A stretch of 9,931 bases of DNA. It comes from Calditrichota bacterium. Its GTDB lineage: Bacteria > Zhuqueibacterota > Zhuqueibacteria > Residuimicrobiales > Krinioviventaceae. Shown here one piece after another: positions 1 through 5,968 of this stretch. Every line of letters starts with the position of its first letter. Position 1 is the first letter of the stretch. The notes beneath the pieces were generated by a model. That model did not search any database. It worked only from the letters and a program-made list of their open reading frames with translations, and was not told the DNA's origin. The stretch covers positions 1 through 9,931 of the forward strand of contig RPQV01000081.1 in NCBI GenBank assembly GCA_003818595.1, read 5' to 3'. Both the position numbers and the translations under genes were made by a program.

Positions 1-1914
1 CAATTTGGGGATTCTTTATTTGTCACGTCAGATAGAGAGGTATTTCTATTCGAAAATTCAGCATGGAAAAGCTTCAATTTTGAGTGGACTTGGTGTCAGA
101 GCATCCGCTGCATGTATCGCTATAATTCCGAAAAAATGTTCGTTTCGACAGACGAAGGATTATACTATACTGAAAATGGCGGCAGGGAATGGTCACAGAT
201 CAAGACGATTGACTGGGATACAATTATACATAGTTACTATGAAATAAAACCGGGGGAATTATTATTGGCAACCTCGAAAGGAATCTGCATTTCCAGATAC
301 CATGTCCATGATTTTTATCCGCCCAAGTTCGAACTTTATGCTTTAGAAGGCCACAATGTCATTTCAGTTTGCATTGACAATCAAGACAATATTTGGGCCG
401 GTACAGACACTGGTATTTTCAAATCAAATAATGGTGAATTCGATTGGCAATTGATGAATTTGCCCGAAGACTGGTATACCAAAATTTTATGTGATTCAGG
501 AAATGTAATATATGTGCTGTCAAACCACAGCGTATGGAAAACCGATGATTCCGGTGCAACTTGGTGGTTTTTAGATGGTATTTGGCTGGGCGATATCCTT
601 CTGGATCAGGAGCAAAATCTCATCATAACCAATACATATCAGCTACTGGGTGCAAATAATCAAGGCATACAGTGGGTAAGCCGAATCTCCCGCAAATCTT
701 TGTTGACCTCTTTTCCAATGAACAATTCAGAACTTTTGGTGGGGACGTTAGGAACTGGATTATTCAAGTATGATATTTCGAATGATCAATTCTCTGATTT
801 TGAAAATAAAGGCCTTGATGCTGCATGCATTTTAAGCATCTTGTCATTGGCCAATGGCGACCTATTAACCTGTACTGCTGCCGAATCCCTTTATCTTTCA
901 ACCGACGATGGGCTGACTTGGGAATCGACTTGTCATTGCTGGTCACTCTGTATGGAATCTTCGGACAATGGTTCAGTTTACGTTGCGGCGCATGGTGGAA
1001 TCATCAGATCGGATGATTTTGGCAGGACTTGGGAAAAACTGAATATCGATGTGTCACCCTACTATGTCAACGCAATTGATACTCGCGATGTCGATAGAGT
1101 GATATGTGCAGGGACTTCTCAGGGTGAAGTATATGTATCCGGAGATTTAGGTCGTACATTTGAATTAAAAAGAAATAGCGATGATAACTTTGTCAACCAT
1201 ATTCAGATTGTCGACAGGTATTCCTTTTTTGTTGTGTTATCAAATGGCCATATCACCTATACAGATGACAGCGGACACACTTTTATTGATCTTCCCAATG
1301 TTCCGGATAATACAAATGACATTGCCTTTGATAATCTACAATACATTTATTTAGCCGGCGACAACGGCGTATTCAAATCCATGGATGGAAAAAACTGGCA
1401 TGCTGTTTTAAAGGATGTGCCAAGAATTCAACATCTCAGAGTCGATGAGCATGACAATATTTATGCAGCGACCCATTGGGGTAAAGTGTATTTTTCAAAT
1501 GATCACGGCAAAAATTGGAATTTGATATCTGAAGATTGTCCCAATTCATTTTTTATTTCTTTTGATAAAAGCTCCAGGGGTTATATTTTTAATGGAAGTC
1601 AGGATAAAGGCTTATTTCGGAATAAATTCGAAATCACTCAACGCATGATCAGCGATATCTCCGTTTCGCCTAATTTCCCCAATCCTTTCCATTCCGAGAC
1701 AAGAATTGAATACCGTCTTTCAGAGCCTGGTTTTGTCAATGTGAAAGTATACAATATTCTTGGGAAAGAACTTGCAACCTTGGTTTCCCAATACAAGAAT
1801 AGCGGCGAGTACTTTGCGGTGTGGCAGCCAGGTCATTTAGCCAGTGGAACTTATTTGGCCAAAGTTCTGATCGGCAGGGAAACGCATATCATAAAGATGC
1901 TGTTGTTGAAATGA
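1..1914 (+). CDS. Secreted Asp-box (BNR-type) beta-propeller with T9SS sorting domain, 5' partial
   Basis: The frame is open from the first base, so the gene starts upstream and the window holds its last 637 codons. Seen: about eight spaced Asp-box motifs of the S-x-D-x-G-x-T-W type, for example STDDGLTW (residues 300-307, counted from base 1) and SDDFGRTW (337-344), and looser ones such as TDDSGATW and SNDHGKNW. These mark the blade turns of a sialidase/Ycf48/VPS10-like propeller. The last ~85 residues (from about 553) are a type A T9SS sorting domain: PNFPNPF, then VKVYNILGKELATLV, ending in IIKMLLLK. Known: such tails direct proteins across the outer membrane by type IX secretion and are usually cleaved. 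Inferred: a secreted or surface-anchored propeller. No sialidase catalytic set is evident, so I do not call it an enzyme. Its TGA overlaps an ATG (1911) that opens a Vsr-like remnant. It is visibly AT-rich (one sampled 60-base line is 35% G+C). Confidence 0.9.
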   Translation, partial: QFGDSLFVTSDREVFLFENSAWKSFNFEWTWCQSIRCMYRYNSEKMFVSTDEGLYYTENGGREWSQIKTIDWDTIIHSYYEIKPGELLLATSKGICISRYHVHDFYPPKFELYALEGHNVISVCIDNQDNIWAGTDTGIFKSNNGEFDWQLMNLPEDWYTKILCDSGNVIYVLSNHSVWKTDDSGATWWFLDGIWLGDILLDQEQNLIITNTYQLLGANNQGIQWVSRISRKSLLTSFPMNNSELLVGTLGTGLFKYDISNDQFSDFENKGLDAACILSILSLANGDLLTCTAAESLYLSTDDGLTWESTCHCWSLCMESSDNGSVYVAAHGGIIRSDDFGRTWEKLNIDVSPYYVNAIDTRDVDRVICAGTSQGEVYVSGDLGRTFELKRNSDDNFVNHIQIVDRYSFFVVLSNGHITYTDDSGHTFIDLPNVPDNTNDIAFDNLQYIYLAGDNGVFKSMDGKNWHAVLKDVPRIQHLRVDEHDNIYAATHWGKVYFSNDHGKNWNLISEDCPNSFFISFDKSSRGYIFNGSQDKGLFRNKFEITQRMISDISVSPNFPNPFHSETRIEYRLSEPGFVNVKVYNILGKELATLVSQYKNSGEYFAVWQPGHLASGTYLAKVLIGRETHIIKMLLLK

Positions 1915-2008
1915 GCGCCAAGAAACGGTCAAATATCATGAGCCGGGTGAGAGAAGGGAATGCGAACCTGAGCAAATGGGTTGTCGTTATCGGAATAAGG
2001 ATTTAAAT
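1911..2008 (+). pseudogene. Possible Vsr-type mismatch endonuclease remnant (N-terminal scar)
   Basis: The ATG at 1911 opens a 31-codon frame, MSAKKRSNIMSRVREGNAN..., ending at TAA 2004-2006. Its start resembles the N-terminus of very-short-patch repair (Vsr) endonucleases, which carry RSxxMSxIRxKxTxPE. One frame over, bases 1979-2008 read GCRYRNKDLN, resembling the next conserved Vsr block (GYRYRLHxKDLPG). The two pieces lie closer together than in Vsr and in different frames, as expected after a deletion with frame loss. Known: Vsr nicks at T:G mismatches left by cytosine methylation. Nothing past that block survives, including the later catalytic region, so no activity is expected. The match is short and recalled from the family pattern, so chance resemblance is possible. 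Confidence 0.4.
1992..2000 (+). promoter_or_regulatory. Ribosome binding site for the second Asp-box gene
   Basis: A purine-rich stretch, GGAATAAGG, ends 8 bases before the ATG at 2009. This spacing favours 2009 over the in-frame ATG at 1976, which lies inside the Vsr-like remnant and would put non-signal residues ahead of the signal peptide. Confidence 0.5.
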
Positions 2009-3319
2009 ATGATGAAAAAGCTGCCCTTTTTTTTTGCAGTATATTTTTTAGAAATTTCGGTTGGACATCATTTCATGCAGGCGTTTTCACAAACAAATTA
2101 CTGGAAACGCATGGATGAGGTGACAGTCTCCGAATCCGCTTTGATCCTTTCAATGCCATCGGGGGGTGTTTGGGCAGCAACGGAAAATGGCTTGTTTCTA
2201 ACGGAAGACGATGGGGAAACGTGGCGCCTGTTAATCGATGGACTGCCCTCGTTTATCCCGTTAAGAACACCCCCGCTCATCACTGCCATGACGTTTGTTC
2301 CCCATCAAGGTCTTTTTGTCGGCACGATTGATCATGGAATTTATCATCTGCCTGAAGGTGCTGATACCTGGGGAAATGTCAGTTTGCCAAATTCATGGAT
2401 AGATGCGCTGGCATGCAATACACAGGGATGCTTGTTTGCGGTGACGGATGGCTTGTTGTTTTCAATTGACAATGGCGAGAATTGCCGGTCACTGGAGTAT
2501 GAATGGGAACTCTGGCCGCTAATCCGTCTTTGGATTTCCCCTGAAGATAGAGTATTTGTTTTAGGTCTAGATGCAGTCAGTGACTCGAGAACATATCTAT
2601 ACAGATTCCAAAAAGATCTTGCCGCTGTTGATCCTCTTTATGCAAATGGGGCTATATTCATAAACGATTTAACGTTTGCACCGAATAAATCCATGTTTCG
2701 GGTGCAAGTTCAGCTTGCAGTACCTGACTTGGAGGATAATTCAGGCATCTATCGTTCTGATGATTCAGGTGATCACTGGGTAAAAGCAACGCCTCAAACC
2801 GATCAAAACAGCATCAGCGTGATGACGCTCGACTCATCAGGTCATGTTTTTTGTGGTGGAAACTTTTCGAGTATATGGAAGTCCTCTGATAACGGCGATT
2901 CATGGGAAACAGTGAACAGCGAACTTGCTGACAAAAACCTTATCGCTCTAGAATATTCTCCAAACGGTTATTTATTCGCCGCCGCTTCTGGGGATGGCCT
3001 TTACAGAAGCGTTCATCCGGTAACATACGTGGATAAAAAGGCATCACAGAACGAAGAAAAGGATATGCTTTATCCCGTGTATCCCAATCCTGTCCAGGGC
3101 AATATGAATATCGCATTTTACATAACGTCTGCCAAAACAGTACAGCTGAATATCTATAATCTGTTAGGTCAAAGGCATACTGCGGTTTTAAATGGATTTT
3201 TTAACGGTGGTGAACACCATGTATCGTTAAATGCCGATGATTTTGCAGCCGGTATCTATTGGATCGGAATACAAACATCAGACACAAAACTCATGCATAA
3301 AGTGGTGGTTCTTCGATGA
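2009..3319 (+). CDS. Secreted Asp-box repeat protein with T9SS sorting domain
   Basis: 436 residues from the ATG at 2009. An in-frame ATG exists 33 bases upstream, but 2009 gives a normal signal peptide (MMKKLPFFFAVYFL..., cleavage probably near AFSQ-TNYW, residue ~28) and has a spaced ribosome site. Asp-box turns are seen at TEDDGETW (residues 65-72), SDDSGDHW (250-257) and SSDNGDSW (292-299), with weaker ones such as SIDNGENC. The last ~84 residues are a T9SS tail: YPVYPNPVQG, LNIYNLLGQRH, ending in MHKVVVLR. It is a shorter relative of the upstream gene, which points to a tandem pair of secreted propellers. With so few recognisable motifs it may form an incomplete or degenerate propeller. 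No catalytic residues are recognised and the ligand is unknown. It ends 84 bases before the first repeat block of the mobile unit, and no terminator hairpin is obvious. Confidence 0.88.
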   Translation: MMKKLPFFFAVYFLEISVGHHFMQAFSQTNYWKRMDEVTVSESALILSMPSGGVWAATENGLFLTEDDGETWRLLIDGLPSFIPLRTPPLITAMTFVPHQGLFVGTIDHGIYHLPEGADTWGNVSLPNSWIDALACNTQGCLFAVTDGLLFSIDNGENCRSLEYEWELWPLIRLWISPEDRVFVLGLDAVSDSRTYLYRFQKDLAAVDPLYANGAIFINDLTFAPNKSMFRVQVQLAVPDLEDNSGIYRSDDSGDHWVKATPQTDQNSISVMTLDSSGHVFCGGNFSSIWKSSDNGDSWETVNSELADKNLIALEYSPNGYLFAAASGDGLYRSVHPVTYVDKKASQNEEKDMLYPVYPNPVQGNMNIAFYITSAKTVQLNIYNLLGQRHTAVLNGFFNGGEHHVSLNADDFAAGIYWIGIQTSDTKLMHKVVVLR

Positions 3320-3402
3320 AGAAATTGCCGGGATTAAAACCAAGGAGCTCCAGTTTATATATCTGATCCGAAATAGCGGCAGCTTGAAAATTTATAACGA
3401 CA
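3320..3402. other. Short gene-free spacer before the mobile unit
   Basis: No convincing frame, hairpin or promoter is seen between the stop of the second Asp-box gene and the first REP-like block. Confidence 0.4.
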
Positions 3403-3433
3403 GCATCCCGCCGGGTGCCTGCTGACCGCAGCC
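3403..3433 (-). repeat. REP-like block A, left copy
   Basis: Read on the minus strand it begins GGCTGCGGTCAGCAGGC and continues ACCCGGCGGGATGC. The right copy at 4114-4144, read on the plus strand, matches at 26 of 31 positions by eye, and four of the five differences are transitions. Each copy has a small CTGC/GCAG hairpin with a five-base loop. The two copies flank the transposase in inverted orientation. Such short, degenerate, hairpin-forming repeats beside a RAYT gene are the expected substrate type for this transposase class. Confidence 0.65.
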
Positions 3434-3435
3434 TT

Positions 3436-3470
3436 CTCCGCCCCAAACTACCCAGACCGTGTGAAAACAT
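3436..3470 (+). repeat. Inverted repeat block B, left copy
   Basis: It starts CTCCGCCCCAAACT and ends in GTGTGAAAACAT. The reverse complement of 4246-4280 matches it at 30 of 35 positions, including all 12 bases of GTGTGAAAACAT. The first half is a diverged half-site of the 28-bp palindrome at 4177-4204, so block B is related to that element. It lies 2 bases from block A. Confidence 0.7.
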
Positions 3471-3487
3471 CATGATATTGCATACAA

Positions 3488-4035
3488 TTACAATCGCTCC
3501 TTATCCCATAGTCTCTTTACCCCAATCGGCCCGGGTCGATTCAGCACATAATCTCCGGCAGAACTAAAATACCAATACTCGGCTCTCTTGACCAGACCTC
3601 TTTCCACCGGATTTTGGTGAATATAGTCCAGTTTTTGATAAAGCATGTCATCATTGGTCATCTCCCGGAGATGAAATCCCTCCTGCCAAATTTGATATCG
3701 GCACTCTTCCTTGTGCTGTTTTTTATAAAACGCAGGCAGATGCAGCAGCCACTCCTTGGGTCAGCCTCAAGCTGATGAATCAGCATGGCGCCCGCGTGGC
3801 GTTTCAGTGACTGCATCACTCTGCTCAACTGCGGTGCTGAACAGAGAAAATGAAAATGATTGTCCGGAATGACATAAGCATACAGATGGAGTCTTTTATT
3901 CTCCTGACAGAATTTGATCGAGTCTGTCATTATTTTGATATAGGTTTGGGAAACAAATACCGGTATCCATTCGATAATCGTCGAGGTGACGAAATGAACA
4001 GCTTCGCTGCAATATACGCGATAGCGGCTGCGCAT
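3488..4035 (-). pseudogene. REP-associated (RAYT/IS200-like Y1) HUH transposase, single-base frameshift
   Basis: From the ATG at 4035 the frame reads MRSRYRVYCSEAVHFVTSTI..., then VIPDNHFHFL, the HUH metal site (H60-F-H62), up to HQLEADP (residue 93). It then loses register. One frame over, the family pattern continues without a stop: KEWLLHLPAFYKKQHKEE, QIWQEGFHLRE, then LDYIHQNPVERGLV and YWYFSSAGDYV, to TAA at 3488-3490. Restoring one base at the GGG of 3758-3760 (CCC on the coding strand) gives 182 residues, a normal RAYT length. By alignment with E. coli TnpA-REP (Y115), Y138 in LDYIHQNP is the likely catalytic tyrosine. The frameshift therefore separates the HUH site from the tyrosine, and the gene is inactive unless the missing base is a sequencing error. 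Known: these enzymes cut and join single-stranded DNA at REP hairpins. Matching repeats flank it on both sides. Confidence 0.9.
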
Positions 4036-4043
4036 GGCTGATT

Positions 4044-4050
4044 CTCCCCC
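4044..4050 (-). promoter_or_regulatory. Ribosome binding site of the transposase
   Basis: GGGGGAG on the minus strand, 8 bases before the ATG at 4035. It supports that start, which gives the usual RAYT N-terminus running into HFVTSTI. Confidence 0.6.
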
Positions 4051-4094
4051 GGATTTATTGACTGTTTAGTATCTGTAACGACCATAATCCATTT

Positions 4095-4109
4095 CCTGTT
4101 CCTAACAGG
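4095..4109. repeat. Small perfect hairpin upstream of the transposase
   Basis: CCTGTT, loop CCT, AACAGG: a 6-bp stem with a 3-base loop, about 60 bases upstream of the transposase start. It could be a transposase recognition hairpin or an operator. No T-tract follows it in either direction, so it is not an intrinsic terminator. Confidence 0.4.
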
Positions 4110-4113
4110 TTGT

Positions 4114-4144
4114 GGCTGCAGTCAGCAGGCGCCCAGTGGGAGGC
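4114..4144 (+). repeat. REP-like block A, right copy
   Basis: GGCTGCAGTCAGCAGGC followed by GCCCAGTGGGAGGC. It matches the left copy (3403-3433, minus strand) at 26 of 31 positions by eye. It includes the same CTGC/GCAG mini-hairpin. Confidence 0.65.
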
Positions 4145-4151
4145 CTCGAAA

Positions 4152-4204
4152 GCGAAGCGCAGCTTCGCCTCCTAGTTCCGTCCCAAGCTGCAGCTTGGGA
4201 CGGA
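4152..4204. repeat. Double-hairpin REP-like element with 28-bp perfect palindrome
   Basis: Two inverted repeats lie 8 bases apart. The first is GCGAAGC / GCTTCGC (4152-4168, 3-base loop). The second is a 28-bp perfect palindrome at 4177-4204, half-site TCCGTCCCAAGCTG followed directly by its complement. A third half-site, CAGCTTGGGACGGAG, recurs at 4266-4280 and is identical to 4191-4205 over 15 bases. The paired arrangement resembles BIME-type REP elements. From general knowledge, TCCCAAGCT..AGCTTGGGA palindromes recur as dispersed repeats in several environmental bacterial lineages; I have not checked this genome. Confidence 0.7.
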
Positions 4205-4245
4205 GAAGGGGGGGAACACTGTTGACTGGGAGGATGATTGGGGTA

Positions 4246-4280
4246 ATGTTTTCACACAGTCTGCGCAGCTTGGGACGGAG
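4246..4280 (-). repeat. Inverted repeat block B, right copy
   Basis: Reverse complement of the left block B (3436-3470) at 30 of 35 positions. Its plus-strand right end, CAGCTTGGGACGGAG, is also a direct repeat of half the palindrome at 4177-4204. This copy therefore links the flanking inverted repeats to the central REP-like element. Confidence 0.7.
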
Positions 4281-4497
4281 GTGAGGGGGATAGCGTCTGG
4301 GGGAGATGGCATGTTGGAAATGGCAGTGTAAATGTTTATTTTGCGATCCACGGCTGAAGGTCGGCAAATTGCCCGCAATGATCTGTATCCATCAATTATC
4401 AGGATTCGCGCTCCATATCCTCTCTCTCGAAATGATCTTTGCAGTTGGGTTGATGATGGGAAATACTGTGAATGAGGTAGAGGAACGATTACTCTAA
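4281..4497. other. Spacer right of the mobile unit, no supported gene
   Basis: It begins G-rich (GGTGAGGGGG, then GGGGGAG) in a way that loosely echoes the G-rich run at 4203-4214, which suggests partial duplication of the right repeat flank. A 63-codon frame from ATG 4306 starts MACWKWQCKCLFCDPRLK with four early cysteines. It has no recognisable domain and overlaps the G-rich repeat edge. It runs in the same frame as the interrupted frame downstream, separated from it only by TAA 4495-4497, so it might be a decayed upstream part of that gene. I do not call it as a gene. Confidence 0.3.
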
Positions 4498-4830
4498 TCC
4501 CTCAGATTTATTCACACCGTTATTGACAAGTATATCTGATTAGAGCGGGAGAGTGATAACCAAAAAGATAGAATCGTAATAGGAATGAATTTTGTTGATG
4601 CTGCACATGTGATCACTTTAATGCCAAAAGTGGCGGATGAATGAGCTGGAGAAAGAATCCCTGATCTTCTCGGAAGTGGTGTCCATAGCTTACCCTTATC
4701 ATTTCGACCTCGAATGAACGATATCAATGACCCCGAAAAGAAACAAATAGCTTGAATAGAAGCTAAATTGAAGAAAAGGTGGGAAGAGTGATGGATTGAG
4801 AGTAACATTCTTCTCTTAATCAGCGTATAA
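4498..4830 (+). pseudogene. Unrecognised protein-like frame interrupted four times by TGA only
   Basis: I do not recognise the product. In one constant frame there are 110 codons before TAA 4828-4830. The only interruptions are TGA at 4537, 4642, 4753 and 4789; no TAA or TAG occurs. Between them the text has normal protein composition: LERESDNQKDRIVIGMNFVD, AGERIPDLLGSGVHSLPLSF, MNDINDPEKKQIA, IEAKLKKRWEE. Each TGA would suit tryptophan by context (EE-[TGA]-WIE, for example), but TGG is also used in the frame. The intact neighbours use TGA as a normal stop (1914, 3319), so a decayed gene with TGG-to-TGA or CGA-to-TGA changes is the most likely reading. The open minus-strand frame opposite (4808-4512) exists because TGA reads as TCA there; it looks like a shadow. 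A chance frame also remains possible. Confidence 0.4.
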
Positions 4831-4857
4831 TTTATGAATGGGCTATATTAACCAACC

Positions 4858-4862
4858 AGGAG
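4858..4862 (+). promoter_or_regulatory. Ribosome binding site deciding the hydrolase start
   Basis: AGGAG, 8 bases before ATG 4871. It decides against the in-frame ATG at 4838, which would add 11 residues ahead of the signal peptide and has no comparable site. Confidence 0.7.
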
Positions 4863-4870
4863 CAGTGCTT

Positions 4871-5797
4871 ATGAAATCGTTTAAATCTGTTATGATTGTC
4901 GCATTTGTCTGTTTCGTTTGCTCTTTGCCTTTGTATAGCCGGCAGGCGAATACCTCTCCGGCAGCTTCTTTTAAACCGGCGCTTCTGGTCATCGACATTC
5001 AAAACGTCTATCTGCCGATAATGGACCAAAAAGAGGTTGCGCCGGCTATGGAAGCCATTAACACTCTGATCGATGCTTTCCGGAAAAATAATTATCCAAT
5101 TATCCGCGTCTACCACCACGAAATTGGCCAGGAACCTGCACCGGGCACCGAGCAGTTTGAATTCCCCCAAACTGTCAACATCAAGGATGAAGATCCCAAG
5201 GTCATCAAGAATCATCCCAGCGCCTTTCAAATGACCGAACTGGACAGCATACTGAAAGCCAAAGGTGTCAATACGCTCTATCTGGGCGGACTTTCCGCTA
5301 CCGGCTGCGTGCTGGCTACCTACTTTAGCGCGCTGGAACGGGATTACGATGTCTTCATGGTCAAAGAGGCGGTGATGAGCGGCAAGGCGGATTATACCGA
5401 AGTGATCCGGAATATTACCGGTGCATGGAACCTGTCTTTTGTCACGGTAGGGTTGAACCTGCTTTCGGGGAATTTGGAGCTGTTGCAGATCTTGTCAAAC
5501 AAGGAACTGGTGTCCAAGTACGGCATCGGCTCAGCGGCTGACTTGAACGGTATCGGATATTACCTGATTTTCAAAAATCGTCTGGAAGATGCTGTTGCTG
5601 TGCTCACCGCCAATGCCCGTTTATATCCGGACGAGGCCAACTGTTTTGACAGTCTCGGCGATGCCTATGAACGAAACGGTCAGAAGGATCTGGCGTTGGC
5701 CAATTATGAAAAAGCTTATCTCAAAGCCAAAGAAAAGAACGATCACAATTTGCCAATTTTCGAAAAGAATTATAAGCGGCTGCAAGAAGCGAATTAA
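4871..5797 (+). CDS. Exported isochorismatase-family cysteine hydrolase with C-terminal TPR domain
   Basis: 308 residues from ATG 4871. Residues 1-23 are a signal peptide (MKSFKSVMIVAFVCFVCSLP). Residues 37-200 form an isochorismatase-like alpha/beta domain with the family triad in place: D42 (LLVIDIQN), K113 (VIKNHPSAF) and C146 (GLSATGCVLAT). Known: this superfamily hydrolyses amides or related bonds (nicotinamidase, carbamoylases, isochorismatase) through the cysteine. The substrate here cannot be told; the export signal argues against siderophore or NAD biosynthesis in the cytoplasm. Residues about 220-300 hold two TPR-like helix pairs (IGYYLIFKNRLEDAVAVL, then CFDSLGDAYERNGQKDLALA), the type of tail common on exported serine hydrolases in Bacteroidota. 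Exact spacing of the upstream Cys-rich leader also allows a lipoprotein-free periplasmic form. It is followed at once by a terminator, so it is likely the last gene of its transcript or monocistronic. Confidence 0.88.
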   Translation: MKSFKSVMIVAFVCFVCSLPLYSRQANTSPAASFKPALLVIDIQNVYLPIMDQKEVAPAMEAINTLIDAFRKNNYPIIRVYHHEIGQEPAPGTEQFEFPQTVNIKDEDPKVIKNHPSAFQMTELDSILKAKGVNTLYLGGLSATGCVLATYFSALERDYDVFMVKEAVMSGKADYTEVIRNITGAWNLSFVTVGLNLLSGNLELLQILSNKELVSKYGIGSAADLNGIGYYLIFKNRLEDAVAVLTANARLYPDEANCFDSLGDAYERNGQKDLALANYEKAYLKAKEKNDHNLPIFEKNYKRLQEAN

Positions 5798-5822
5798 TAG
5801 CGGGTTTATGTTAATGTTCAAA

Positions 5823-5856
5823 AAGGCTGTCCATCCCTGGTGGACGGCCTTTATGA
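5823..5856 (+). terminator. Intrinsic-type terminator after the hydrolase gene
   Basis: Stem AAGGCTGTCCA (5823-5833), loop TCCCTGG, stem TGGACGGCCTT (5841-5851): 11 base pairs including one G-U. It begins 25 bases after the stop. The following T-run is short (TTTATGATT), so termination may be partial. The A-rich 5' flank means it could also act on the other strand. Confidence 0.7.
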
Positions 5857-5968
5857 TTATCTGAGCCTCCTGGGAAAGGCATTGCGTTCAATAAGAAAAG
5901 AATTGAATCCTGAGCAAGGGTGATAAAGAAACGTAAAATCATTGGAATCCATCTTAAAGTGGTATAAA

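Noticed and set aside
3403..4280. CRISPR array or attachment-site interpretation of the repeats
   Set aside because: Repeats are inverted, few, degenerate and unevenly spaced, with no regular spacers, tRNA or integrase; a RAYT/REP unit explains them better.
4122..4378. Overlapping minus-strand frames (81 and 68 codons) over the palindrome region
   Set aside because: Their text (RPKLQLGTELGGEAALRF-like) is translated REP palindrome sequence; such frames are spurious.
4523..4528. TTGACA as a -35 promoter box
   Set aside because: No acceptable -10 box lies 16-18 bases downstream, and the site falls within the interrupted frame.
4512..4808. Minus-strand frame of 98 codons
   Set aside because: It is antisense to the TGA-interrupted plus frame and stays open because TGA reads as TCA. 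Its composition looks like a shadow; no domain is seen.
5903..5939. TTGAAT ... TAAAAT as a promoter for the arabinofuranosidase
   Set aside because: The spacer is 25 bases, too long for a standard promoter, and FCB-group promoters often differ from this consensus.
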